Source of the DNA: Desulfovibrio sp. Marseille-P6017
GTDB taxonomy: Bacteria > Bacillota_A > Clostridia > Peptostreptococcales > Peptostreptococcaceae
NCBI GenBank assembly: GCA_900604495.1
Contig: UWOR01000003.1
Coordinates: forward strand, 62,001-126,000
Length of the DNA stretch: 64,000 nucleotides
Direction of reading: 5' to 3'
Below are positions 17,318-27,515 of this stretch, piece after piece. The translations under genes and the position numbers were made by a program. Under the pieces are notes generated by a model. That model saw nothing but the letters and a program-made list of their open reading frames with translations. It was not told the origin of the DNA and ran no database searches. Each line of letters begins with the position of its first letter. Positions within the stretch are counted from its first letter, which is position 1.

Positions 17318-19102
17318 ATGAACAAAGATAGAAATTTAATTGAAGAAGAATATAAATGGAATATAGAGGAAATGTATCCGAATGAAGAGGATATAGATTT
17401 AGATATAAAGAAGGTAGAAGATTTAATTAATAAAGTTAAATTATATAAAGGAAAGCTAGGAGATAGTAAAGATAATTTATGTGAAGCTCTTATACTATCA
17501 ATAGATGCTTCTAGAATTGTTTCGAACTTATATGTATACACACATATGAAGTTACATGAAGATACTAGAATTAATGAAAATCAAGCTATAGCAACTAAGA
17601 TAGAAATGATTTCAACAGAACTATCAATGGCAACTTCATATATGATCCCAGAAATAATATCAATTGATGATAATAAACTAAAAGAATTTTTACAATCAGA
17701 AGAACTTAGATTTTATAAAAAATATATAGATGATATTATAAGACAAAAACCACATACATTAAGTGAAAAAGAAGAGGAAATATTAGCAGCAGTATCAGAT
17801 ATATCAGGTGTAGCGGAAAATGTATATGACATGCTTTCATTTGCTGATTTAGAATTTCCTGAAATAGATGGAGAAGATGGTAATAAAATAAAGTTAACTA
17901 ATTCTAATTTTTCAGTACTATTAAAAAGTAAAAATAGAAAAATTAGAAAAGATGCTTTTGAAGCAGTCTATTCTACATATGAAAAATATAAGAATACATT
18001 TGCATCAACTCTTTATGGAGGAATAAAATCTGAAATATTTTATGCTAAGATGAGAAAATATAACTCAGCATTAGAAGGCTCATTATTTAATGATGATGTA
18101 AACGTAGATGTATATAATAATCTTATACTAGCTATGGATGAAAACTTAGATTCACTTAATAAATATATAGAGCTAAAGAAAAAATTCTTAAAGCTAGATG
18201 AAATACATATGTATGATCTATATGTACCATTAACTGAAAACTTTGATATGAATATACCTTATGAAAAAGCTCAAGATATAATACTTAAAGCATTAAAGCC
18301 TTTGGGGGAAGATTATTTAAGTATTATAAGAAGAGCATTTTCAGAGCGTTGGATAGATGTTTATGAGAATGAAGGCAAACAAGGTGGAGCTTACTCTTGG
18401 GGAAGTTATGATTCTCATCCTTATATTCTTATGAATTATCATGATGATTTAAATTCCTTATTCACACTAATACATGAATTAGGTCACTCAGTGCACAGTT
18501 ATTATTCTAGAAGTACACAAGAATATTTATATTCAGATTATAAAATATTTGTAGCAGAAGTAGCATCAACTTTAAATGAATTGCTACTGATAAATTACTT
18601 ACTAGAAAACTCAAGCTCTAAAGAAGAAACTATATATTTATTAAATTACTATCTAGAGCAGTTTAGAACTACTGTATACAGACAAACTATGTTTGCTGAG
18701 TTCGAAAAAATAACTCATGAAAAGGTTGAAAGAAAAGAGCCTTTAACAGCTAAAGAATTTACAGATATATATTATGGGCTGAATGAAAAGTACTATGGGA
18801 AATCTTGTAATGTAGATAAGCAAATTGGCTTAGAGTGGGCTAGAATACCTCATTTCTATTCAAACTTCTATGTTTATAAATATGCTACTGGATTTTCTGC
18901 AGCAAGTGCATTAAGCCAACAAATATTAAATGAAGGAAAAGATGCAGTTAAAAGATATATAGAGTTTTTAAAAAGTGGTGGTTCAGACTATCCACTTAAT
19001 CAGTTAAGAGCTGCAGGTGTAGATATGGAGAAAAAAGAATCTGTAGATAAAGCATTAAGTGTATTTAGTAATTTAGTAGATAAATTAGAAAAAGAATTAT
19101 AA
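17318..19102 (+). CDS. pepF: Oligoendopeptidase F
   Basis: Cytoplasmic M3-family zinc metallopeptidase that trims oligopeptides. The 594 residues are typical. The zinc motif HELGH is near residues 386-390 (LIHELGHSVHSYYS), and the downstream Glu ligand lies in the FVAEVASTLNE segment. The N-terminal helical lid is present. AAAGGAGAG precedes the ATG. It follows the MgtC-like gene by 20 bases but ends with its own strong terminator. Confidence 0.95.
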   Translation: MNKDRNLIEEEYKWNIEEMYPNEEDIDLDIKKVEDLINKVKLYKGKLGDSKDNLCEALILSIDASRIVSNLYVYTHMKLHEDTRINENQAIATKIEMISTELSMATSYMIPEIISIDDNKLKEFLQSEELRFYKKYIDDIIRQKPHTLSEKEEEILAAVSDISGVAENVYDMLSFADLEFPEIDGEDGNKIKLTNSNFSVLLKSKNRKIRKDAFEAVYSTYEKYKNTFASTLYGGIKSEIFYAKMRKYNSALEGSLFNDDVNVDVYNNLILAMDENLDSLNKYIELKKKFLKLDEIHMYDLYVPLTENFDMNIPYEKAQDIILKALKPLGEDYLSIIRRAFSERWIDVYENEGKQGGAYSWGSYDSHPYILMNYHDDLNSLFTLIHELGHSVHSYYSRSTQEYLYSDYKIFVAEVASTLNELLLINYLLENSSSKEETIYLLNYYLEQFRTTVYRQTMFAEFEKITHEKVERKEPLTAKEFTDIYYGLNEKYYGKSCNVDKQIGLEWARIPHFYSNFYVYKYATGFSAASALSQQILNEGKDAVKRYIEFLKSGGSDYPLNQLRAAGVDMEKKESVDKALSVFSNLVDKLEKEL

Positions 19103-19109
19103 AAATAAA

Positions 19110-19160
19110 GGGCAATTAAATTATAATTTATAATTTGATTAGCCCATTTTATATTTTTAA
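19110..19160 (+). terminator. Terminator of pepF
   Basis: A GGGC...GCCC stem continued by AAATTATAA/TTATAATTT and followed by T-rich sequence. Confidence 0.8.
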
Positions 19161-19189
19161 CCGAGAGATAATAGGGAGGAATACATATT

Positions 19190-19726
19190 ATGAGTGAATT
19201 GATTGACTTATTTAAAACCTTTTTTAGGATTGGAGGACTAACATTTGGTGGTGGATATGCAATGCTTCCTATGTTAGAAAAAGAAGTTGTAGAAAGTAGA
19301 AAGTGGGCTACTAGTGAAGAATTATTAGATTACTATGCAGTAGGCCAGACAACTCCAGGAATAATAGCTGTAAATACAGCAACGTTTGTTGGATATAAGG
19401 TAAAGGGGATTTTAGGAGCGCTTTTTGCAACAATGGGAGTTGTATTTCCATCTTTAGTAATAATAATGATAATAGCAACTTGTTTAAAAAACTTCTCACA
19501 ATTCGAGATTGTTCAAAATGCATTCTCGGGAATCAGGGTTGTGGTAGCTGTTCTTATATTAAATGCTATTATAAAGTTATGGAAGAATTCTATAGTTGAT
19601 AAAATTGGTGTTGTTGTATTTGCACTAACATTTATATTGGGGGCAATATTAAAGGTTTCATCTATATATATAGTTATTGCAGCCGCAATAGTTGGATTTA
19701 TAATTACATATGGGAGAAAGAAATAA
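19190..19726 (+). CDS. Chromate transporter family, N-type half
   Basis: Half-size CHR-family membrane protein (178 residues, about six helices) with the signature FGGGYAMLP and a conserved GQTTPGIIAVN loop. In Firmicutes such halves come as adjacent pairs that act together, equivalent to one long ChrA. The physiological anion is often not chromate. The stop TAA shares its last base with the ATG of the partner gene, a tight coupling. Confidence 0.9.
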   Translation: MSELIDLFKTFFRIGGLTFGGGYAMLPMLEKEVVESRKWATSEELLDYYAVGQTTPGIIAVNTATFVGYKVKGILGALFATMGVVFPSLVIIMIIATCLKNFSQFEIVQNAFSGIRVVVAVLILNAIIKLWKNSIVDKIGVVVFALTFILGAILKVSSIYIVIAAAIVGFIITYGRKK

Positions 19727-20292
19727 TGATTACTTATATACAATTATTTTATGAATTTTTTAAAACTGGTTTATTTGCTATAGGAGGAGGGCTAGCAACA
19801 TTACCTTTTTTATATGATATAGCTAGAAATTATACTTGGTTTGATGAGTCTACTTTAGCGGATATGGTTGCAGTATCTCAATCAACTCCAGGTCCAATAG
19901 GTATAAATATGGCTACATTTGCAGGTTTTCAAGCAAGCGGAGTAATTGGATCTTTAGTAGCGACTACAGCATTAGTGATGCCAGCATTTATAATTATTAT
20001 AATAGTTGCACATTTTTTAAGTAAATTTAGAGAAAGTAAACAGGTTGAAGCTGTATTTTGTGGATTAAGACCTGCTGTAACAGGTCTTATAGCTGTAGCA
20101 TGGTTTCAAGTTGTAAATATATCAATATTGACATGGAGTAGATTTGTAGATTCAAAAAATATAATAAACTTATTCGATTATAAATCTTTAATTTTATTTA
20201 TAATAATATTTTTTATTACTAGAAAATCTAAAAAACACCCTGCTTTATTTCTATTAATTGGAGCTATTGCAGGAATTGTATTGAAGTTATAG
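19726..20292 (+). CDS. Chromate transporter family, partner half
   Basis: Second CHR half (188 residues) with FAIGGGLATLPFLYD and SQSTPGPIGINMATF, the counterparts of the motifs in the preceding gene. The two start and stop codons overlap by one base. Anion export, possibly chromate or sulfate-like oxyanions, is the family role; substrate is not decided by the sequence. Confidence 0.9.
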   Translation: MITYIQLFYEFFKTGLFAIGGGLATLPFLYDIARNYTWFDESTLADMVAVSQSTPGPIGINMATFAGFQASGVIGSLVATTALVMPAFIIIIIVAHFLSKFRESKQVEAVFCGLRPAVTGLIAVAWFQVVNISILTWSRFVDSKNIINLFDYKSLILFIIIFFITRKSKKHPALFLLIGAIAGIVLKL

Positions 20293-20294
20293 TG

Positions 20295-20353
20295 TTTACA
20301 TACTCTTAACATTATTTACTTTCATTTAACTGATTTATAATATTTAGTTAACA
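20295..20353 (+). promoter_or_regulatory. Pho-box-like array upstream of pstS
   Basis: TTTACA 20295, TTAACA 20306, TTTACT 20315, TTAACT 20326, TTAACA 20348. Gaps are 11, 9, 11 and 22 bases. Direct TTAACA-type repeats at about 11 bp are the form of PhoP sites in Firmicutes, and the gene is the phosphate-binding protein. Confidence 0.6.
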
Positions 20354-20433
20354 AAAAATATGTATTATTTAGTTGTAAAGAAAAGTAAACAAATAAGTTA
20401 AACTAAATTTGAAAATATATCGGGGGTAATGAA

Positions 20434-21270
20434 ATGTTCAAAAAAAGAGTATTAGCATTATTATCAAGTACAATATTAGTTGCAGGATTAGCTGTAGGAT
20501 GTGGAGCTGGCTCTGGATCAGATGCAGGAAGTTCATCAAGCTCTAAGGTAACAGTATCAGGCTCAACTTCAGTAGGATCTCCAATGGAAAAATTAGCAGA
20601 AGCATTTGAAGAAAAAAATGAAGGAATAAAAGTTGAAGTTCAACAATTAGGTTCTTCAGCAGGTATAAAAAATGCTATAGAAGGAGTATCTGAAATAGGA
20701 ATGTCATCTAGAGATTTAAAAGATGAAGAAAAGAGTTCTGGATTAAAAGAAACAATAATAGCAACAGATGGTATAGCTGTCATAACTAACTCAGCAAATA
20801 ATGTAACTGATTTAACTTTAGATCAAGTTAGAGATATATACACAGGAAAAATAACTAACTGGAAAGATGTTGGAGGAAATGATGCTCCAATAGTAGTTGT
20901 ATCAAGAGAAGATGGATCAGGAACTAGAGATGGATTCCAAGAAAAAGTAGGATTTGAGTCTGAAGAACTAGTATCAGATGCAACTATAAGTGACGGTTCA
21001 GGTAATATAAAGTCAACTGTAGAAGGAAATGAAAATGCAATAGGATACATATCTTTTGGATATGTTGATGAAAAAGTAAATTCAGTTAAAATAGATGGTG
21101 TAGAAATAAATCATGAAACCGTTGCAAATAATGAATATGTAATAGCAAGACCATTTATACTAGTAAACAAAGATGGAATATCTGATAATGCACAATCTTT
21201 AATAGACTTCATATTAAGTGATGAGGGTCAAAGTATATTAGAAGAAAAAGGATTCATAAGAGTAAACTAG
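20434..21270 (+). CDS. pstS: Phosphate ABC transporter, phosphate-binding lipoprotein PstS
   Basis: Surface lipoprotein of 278 residues that delivers phosphate to PstCA. A type II signal peptide ends in LAVGC with lipid attachment at Cys23, followed by a Ser/Gly-rich linker. The binding motifs are clear: SGSTSVGSPMEKL, EIGMSSRDL and EDGSGTRDGF. GGGGG precedes the ATG. A strong terminator lies between it and pstC, so PstS is probably made in excess over the rest of the operon. Regulated by the upstream Pho-box-like array. Confidence 0.97.
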   Translation: MFKKRVLALLSSTILVAGLAVGCGAGSGSDAGSSSSSKVTVSGSTSVGSPMEKLAEAFEEKNEGIKVEVQQLGSSAGIKNAIEGVSEIGMSSRDLKDEEKSSGLKETIIATDGIAVITNSANNVTDLTLDQVRDIYTGKITNWKDVGGNDAPIVVVSREDGSGTRDGFQEKVGFESEELVSDATISDGSGNIKSTVEGNENAIGYISFGYVDEKVNSVKIDGVEINHETVANNEYVIARPFILVNKDGISDNAQSLIDFILSDEGQSILEEKGFIRVN

Positions 21271-21288
21271 TATAGATTTCCACTAAAT

Positions 21289-21333
21289 AAAAAACAGCTA
21301 TTTTAAGAGTTTTTCTTAAAATAGCTGTTTTTT
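21289..21333 (+). terminator. Terminator between pstS and pstC
   Basis: AACAGCTATTTTAAGA/TCTTAAAATAGCTGTT stem with a T run. It separates the highly expressed binding protein from the permease genes. Confidence 0.85.
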
Positions 21334-21367
21334 ATAATGTAAAAAAACGTTAAGAGTATGTAATATT

Positions 21368-21406
21368 TTTACCTTTACTTAACTTGGATATAATTTAGAT
21401 TTAACT
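21368..21406 (+). promoter_or_regulatory. Second Pho-box-like array, upstream of pstC
   Basis: TTTACC 21368, TTAACT 21379 and TTAACT 21401 sit on one 11-bp lattice (the position at 21390 is a poor match). An extra TTTACT is at 21374. This suggests a separate phosphate-controlled promoter for pstCAB-phoU. Confidence 0.5.
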
Positions 21407-21499
21407 TTTCTATTATATTATCTAATTAAAGAAAGCGAATACAAATTAAACATAAAAAGCTTATTTTAAATAGAATAGTAAAAATAGGAGGGAATTTTA

Positions 21500-22417
21500 A
21501 TGTCAATTGAATCTCAATCTGTAGAGATAAGTGAGAAGTATAAATGTAAAAATAATAAAGGTAAATATATAGCAGAGAATGTAGCTAAAAATATATTTTT
21601 TATTAGTGCATTAGTTGCAGTAGTAAGTTTACTTCTTATAATAGGATTTGTATTTTATAAAGGATTAACGCCATTCATAGCAAAGGGATACTCATTTACT
21701 AAATTTATAACAGGAGTTGACTGGTTACCTTCGTCTGATAAATTTGGTATTTTACCAATGATAGTGGCTTCATTATTAGCAACAGGTGGGTCTTTAATAA
21801 TAGGTGTTCCAGTAGGTATATTAACAGCTGTATTTATTGCAGAAATAGCACCTAAAAAAGTTGCTAAACTAATGTCACCTGCAGTAGAACTATTAGCGGG
21901 TATACCATCAGTTTTATACGGTATATTTGGACTATCATTTATAGTACCTGGTATACAAAAAGCCTTTAATTTACCAAAAGGTCAAAGTCTATTAGCAGTA
22001 ATAATAGTTTTATCTATAATGATGTTACCTACAATAATATCAGTATCTGAAACCGCAATAAGAGCAGTACCAAAAGCTTATAAAGAAGGTTCTTTAGCCC
22101 TAGGTGCTTCGAAAATAGAAACTATATTCAAAGTGATTTTACCAGCAGCTAAATCAGGAATATTAGCAGCTGTAGTACTAGGTATAGGTAGAGCATTAGG
22201 AGAAACAATGGCTGTAATATTAGTTGCAGGTAACTCTCCAGTGATGCCAGGATCTTTGATGGAAAGCGTAAGACCACTTACAACAAATATAGCTCTTGAA
22301 ATGGGATATGCATTTGGAACTCATCAAGAAATGCTATTTGCTACAGGAGTAGTATTATTCTCATTTATATTAATTTTAAATCTAGTTTTAAATAAATTAT
22401 CTAAGGGGGTAGATTAA
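21500..22417 (+). CDS. pstC: Phosphate ABC transporter permease PstC
   Basis: Inner-membrane permease of 305 residues with six helices. The cytoplasmic EAA loop that docks on PstB is visible (EGSLALGASKIETIFKVILP), as is the GRALGETMA motif of phosphate permeases. A leader of about 30 charged residues precedes the first helix. GGAGGG precedes the ATG. pstA starts one base after the stop. Confidence 0.96.
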   Translation: MSIESQSVEISEKYKCKNNKGKYIAENVAKNIFFISALVAVVSLLLIIGFVFYKGLTPFIAKGYSFTKFITGVDWLPSSDKFGILPMIVASLLATGGSLIIGVPVGILTAVFIAEIAPKKVAKLMSPAVELLAGIPSVLYGIFGLSFIVPGIQKAFNLPKGQSLLAVIIVLSIMMLPTIISVSETAIRAVPKAYKEGSLALGASKIETIFKVILPAAKSGILAAVVLGIGRALGETMAVILVAGNSPVMPGSLMESVRPLTTNIALEMGYAFGTHQEMLFATGVVLFSFILILNLVLNKLSKGVD

Positions 22418-22418
22418 G

Positions 22419-23243
22419 GTGAGGAAATTAAAAGAGAATATATTAAAGTTTTTAATCTATCTATCAGCAGTATTTACAGTAGGAACATTAGCTATAATAG
22501 TAGGATATATATTTACTAAAGGTATAGGAAAACTTAACTTACAATTTTTAATAAGTGATTACTCATCGTCTGGAGATGGTGGAATACTTCCTATGATAAT
22601 AACAACAATTTATATGGTTGTACTTTCTATAGTTATAGCAACACCGATTGGTATATTATCAGCTATTTATATGCAAGAATATGCTAAGCAAGGTAAATTA
22701 GTAAAAGCAATAAGATTTGCAACAGAGAGCTTAGCAGGAATACCATCTATAATATATGGTCTATTTGGAGGGATTTTCTTTGTAACTGTTTTAAAATTAA
22801 GTTTTTCAATTTTATCAGGAGCGTTAACAGTTGCAATAATAATATTACCTTTAATAATAAGGACTACAGAAGAAGCTTTAAAAACTGTACCTAAAGCTTA
22901 TAGAGAAGCTTCTTTAGCTCTTGGATCAACAAAATTCCAAACTTTATATAAGGTAGTTCTTCCAAGTGCAGTACCAGGGATACTTTCGGGAATAATATTA
23001 TCTGTAGGTCGTGTTATAGGTGAATCAGCAGCGATATTTTTAACTGCAGGTACTGTTGCTCAAATGCCAACCGGAATATTTAGCAGTGCAAGAACATTGA
23101 CTGTTCATGCATATCTTTTAACTAAAGAAACTGGAGATATTGAAACGGCTGCAGCGCTAGGTATAGTATTAATAGTCATAGTATTAACTTTAAATACTAT
23201 AGCTAAAATAATAGCAAATAAATTAAATAAAGCAAATTACTAA
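22419..23243 (+). CDS. pstA: Phosphate ABC transporter permease PstA
   Basis: Second permease subunit, 274 residues, six helices, with the EAA loop (EASLALGSTKFQTLYKVVLP) and GRVIGESAA. The start is GTG one base after the pstC stop; the ribosome site GGGGG is inside the end of pstC. Forms the phosphate channel with PstC. Confidence 0.96.
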   Translation: MRKLKENILKFLIYLSAVFTVGTLAIIVGYIFTKGIGKLNLQFLISDYSSSGDGGILPMIITTIYMVVLSIVIATPIGILSAIYMQEYAKQGKLVKAIRFATESLAGIPSIIYGLFGGIFFVTVLKLSFSILSGALTVAIIILPLIIRTTEEALKTVPKAYREASLALGSTKFQTLYKVVLPSAVPGILSGIILSVGRVIGESAAIFLTAGTVAQMPTGIFSSARTLTVHAYLLTKETGDIETAAALGIVLIVIVLTLNTIAKIIANKLNKANY

Positions 23244-23285
23244 AGTTTATATAAATATAGAAAATATATCTGAGAGGTAAGGATT

Positions 23286-24050
23286 ATGAGTATGATAAAT
23301 AAAACAAAACTAAATGTAAATAACTTAGATTTATTTTATGGAAACAATCAAGCTTTAAAAAAAATAAATATGAATATAAAGTCAAATAAAGTAACTGCAT
23401 TAATAGGTCCTTCTGGATGTGGTAAATCTACATTCCTAAGAACACTAAATAGAATGAATGACTTAATAGATAATGTAACAATAAAAGGAAAAATAGAAGT
23501 TGATGGTGAAGATATATATAAATCTGACGATGTAATAAAATTAAGAACAAAAGTAGGTATGGTATTTCAAAAACCAAATCCGTTCCCAATGAGTATATAT
23601 GATAATGTAGCTTACGGTCCAAGAATACATGGTATAAAAGATAAAAAAGAATTAGATAAAATCGTAGAGGAAAGTTTAAAAGGTGCAGCAATTTGGGATG
23701 AGGTTAAAGATAGACTTAAGTCTTCTGCTCTTGGTTTATCAGGTGGTCAACAACAACGTATATGTATAGCTAGAGCAATTGCTATGAAGCCAGAAGTAAT
23801 ACTTATGGATGAACCAACATCAGCTCTAGACCCAATATCAACTTTAAAAGTTGAGGAACTTATAGAAACACTTAAGAAACATTACACTATTATAATAGTT
23901 ACTCATAATATGCAACAAGCAGCACGTATCTCTGATGAGACAGGATTTTTCTTAAATGGGGAATTGGTAGAATTTAACGAAACTAAAACTATATTTACTA
24001 ATCCTTTTGATAAGCGTACAGAAGATTATATTACAGGTAGATTTGGTTAG
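23286..24050 (+). CDS. pstB: Phosphate ABC transporter ATPase PstB
   Basis: ATPase of 254 residues that energises PstCA. Walker [11 protein letters not shown]-loop [15 protein letters not shown], signature LSGGQQQR, Walker [14 protein letters not shown] and the H-loop VTHNM are all present. [15 protein letters not shown] is diagnostic for PstB. Lies 42 bases after pstA in the same operon. Confidence 0.98.
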   Translation: MSMINKTKLNVNNLDLFYGNNQALKKINMNIKSNKVTALIGPSGCGKSTFLRTLNRMNDLIDNVTIKGKIEVDGEDIYKSDDVIKLRTKVGMVFQKPNPFPMSIYDNVAYGPRIHGIKDKKELDKIVEESLKGAAIWDEVKDRLKSSALGLSGGQQQRICIARAIAMKPEVILMDEPTSALDPISTLKVEELIETLKKHYTIIIVTHNMQQAARISDETGFFLNGELVEFNETKTIFTNPFDKRTEDYITGRFG

Positions 24051-24079
24051 AATTTATATAATATAAAAGGAGTAAAATC

Positions 24080-24733
24080 ATGATGGTTACAAGGTTAGAA
24101 TTTAACATAAATACTTTAAGAGAATATGCAATCAGGATGGTTGAAAAGTGTGAAGATGCAGTTTCTTTATCAATAAATAGCCTAGTAAATAAGGATTTAG
24201 ATAGTGCAAGAAAAGTTATTAAGTTAGATGAAGATATAGATACGTTAAGAGAATATATAAGGGATAGAAGTATAGAATTAATTGTACTAAAGCAACCAAT
24301 GGCAAAAGATTTAAGGTTTATATATGCTTTAAGTAATATAGCTATAGAATTAGAAAGAATAGGTGATTATGCTGAAAATATAGCTGAAGAGGCACTAGCT
24401 ATAGAAAATGAAGATCATATTATGAAATTAAATCGAATAGAAGAAATGGGAAGTGTATGTTTAAGTATGCTTAGTGATATAAAAAAATCATTATCTGACT
24501 GTGACGAAAAGTTAGCATATGATATAGCATCTAGAGATGATAAAATTGATGAAATATATAAAATTTCTAAGCCAGATATTATAAGTATAATGAGCGAAAA
24601 AGCTAAAAATGTAGAACAAGGAACAAGAATTTTATTTGTAGCTAGATATCTTGAAAGAATAGGGGACCATATAACTAATATATGTGAAAAAATTATATAC
24701 GTAGCTAATGGTAAAATGATAGAGATTGATTAA
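24080..24733 (+). CDS. phoU: Phosphate signalling protein PhoU
   Basis: Cytoplasmic helical protein of 217 residues made of two PhoU three-helix repeats, each with the metal-binding ERIGD-type motif (ELERIGDYAENIAE and YLERIGDHITNICE). It links Pst transport to the PhoR/PhoP response and prevents phosphate overload. Last gene of the operon. AAAGGAG precedes the start, and a terminator follows at once. Confidence 0.97.
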   Translation: MMVTRLEFNINTLREYAIRMVEKCEDAVSLSINSLVNKDLDSARKVIKLDEDIDTLREYIRDRSIELIVLKQPMAKDLRFIYALSNIAIELERIGDYAENIAEEALAIENEDHIMKLNRIEEMGSVCLSMLSDIKKSLSDCDEKLAYDIASRDDKIDEIYKISKPDIISIMSEKAKNVEQGTRILFVARYLERIGDHITNICEKIIYVANGKMIEID

Positions 24734-24790
24734 AAATAATTTGCATAATATAAGTAGATAAACACTACAATATTGTGCAAATTATTTTTA
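24732..24790 (+). terminator. Terminator of the pst operon
   Basis: AAAATAATTTGCA paired with TGCAAATTATTTT, extended by AATAT/ATATT, then T-rich sequence. Confidence 0.8.
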
Positions 24791-24922
24791 TATAATGAAA
24801 GTTATTTTCATATAATAAAATTAAGTAGTTTTATATTTTAGATAAATATATAATAGTATATTACTGAAAATTCAGAAATTTTTAAAGGATTATAGTTGTA
24901 CTATTGGAAAAATTTTGTTTAA

Positions 24923-26380
<1,458 letters not shown>

Positions 26381-26405
26381 TAAATTTTATCGGAAATTAA
26401 TATAT

Positions 26406-26467
26406 GATGTATTTAATGATTACATATTTTATTTTAAAATTATAATTATTAAATACATCTTTTTTTA
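26406..26467 (+). terminator. Terminator of gdhA
   Basis: GATGTATTTAAT-ATTA paired with TAATTATTAAATACATC across a long AT loop, then seven T. Confidence 0.75.
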
Positions 26468-26581
26468 TAAAAATATCTAGAATTAATAGGGAATATTGTA
26501 TACAGTCTACCAATATATTTTTTTTTAGATTATACTATATAAGTAAATATATCGGTATAATCACATCGGGAGGTTTAACAG

Positions 26582-27448
26582 TTGAAAATTAAGCTAGGTA
26601 TGAGGACAATTAAGACTGGTATAGCGGTTATGCTTTGTTGCATATTTGGGCAGTTTGTTATACAAAAAATGTTTTTTGCAGTTGCAGCGTGTGCATTATC
26701 AGTCCAAGATACAGTACGTGGATCATTAAAAGAGGGGCTAGGCAGAGTAAGAGGGACAATGCTTGGAGGATTGATTGGATACTTAATGGCTATTATTAAA
26801 CCTGAAGATCCAATTTTATGTGGAATAGGTGTAATGGCAGTTATATATGGATGTACTATATTAAATACAGGTGGGGGAATCGTATCAGTAGTAACTTTTT
26901 CAGCAATATACTTAGGAAATATAAGTGCTGAACCAGGGTATTATGCAATTCATAGAGTTATAGATACATCAATGGGTGTAATCTTTGGAGTACTTGTAAA
27001 TTACATGTTTGCTAGACCAGATTACCTAAAAAATACAGTAAGCGAATTTATAAATATGGAAATATTATCTAAAGAATTTATAAAATTAAGAATTATAAAT
27101 AATGAACACTTTGATATAAGCAAATATAGAGAATCATTTAATAAATTAGAATGTGTGTACTCTAAATTTCTAGATGAGTTAGATTTTAGTAAAAATAATG
27201 TAAATACAGATGAACTAGAAGAAGCAATTGGTATATGCGAACAAATATATTTTCATATGAAATCTATAGAATTATTAGAAGAAAAGCTTTATCTAAGTAA
27301 AAAAAACTATAAAATATTAAAGAAGTTTTATAAAGGAGAGGAGTTTAACTGGGATATAGATGATCATAAATCTCCTGTATTTAACTTTCATTTAGAAAAA
27401 ATAATAGAAAAGATAGATAAATTAAGTTATATAAATGATTTCAAATAA
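26582..27448 (+). CDS. Aromatic acid exporter family (FUSC-like) membrane protein
   Basis: Membrane protein of 288 residues: four or five helices in the first 145 residues (including GRVRGTMLGGLIGYL, the family signature) and a long helical cytoplasmic C-terminus. Belongs to the ArAE/FUSC-like group, whose substrates are mostly unproven. Starts with TTG behind GGGAGG. It ends inside the first open codons of the hydrogenase frame but before that gene's likely true start. Confidence 0.82.
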   Translation: MKIKLGMRTIKTGIAVMLCCIFGQFVIQKMFFAVAACALSVQDTVRGSLKEGLGRVRGTMLGGLIGYLMAIIKPEDPILCGIGVMAVIYGCTILNTGGGIVSVVTFSAIYLGNISAEPGYYAIHRVIDTSMGVIFGVLVNYMFARPDYLKNTVSEFINMEILSKEFIKLRIINNEHFDISKYRESFNKLECVYSKFLDELDFSKNNVNTDELEEAIGICEQIYFHMKSIELLEEKLYLSKKNYKILKKFYKGEEFNWDIDDHKSPVFNFHLEKIIEKIDKLSYINDFK

Positions 27449-27515
27449 CAATTCATTAATAAAATATAGCTCCTCTACAAATATTAGATATATAAGCCTA
27501 TTTGGGAGGTGCTAT

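Noticed and set aside
19190..20292. Chromate transporter halves as one broken gene
   Set aside because: Each half has its own signature and start, and paired short CHR proteins are normal in Firmicutes.
27435..27515. 27-codon N-terminal extension of the hydrogenase
   Set aside because: It overlaps the preceding gene, and the strong GGGAGGT site points to ATG 27516.
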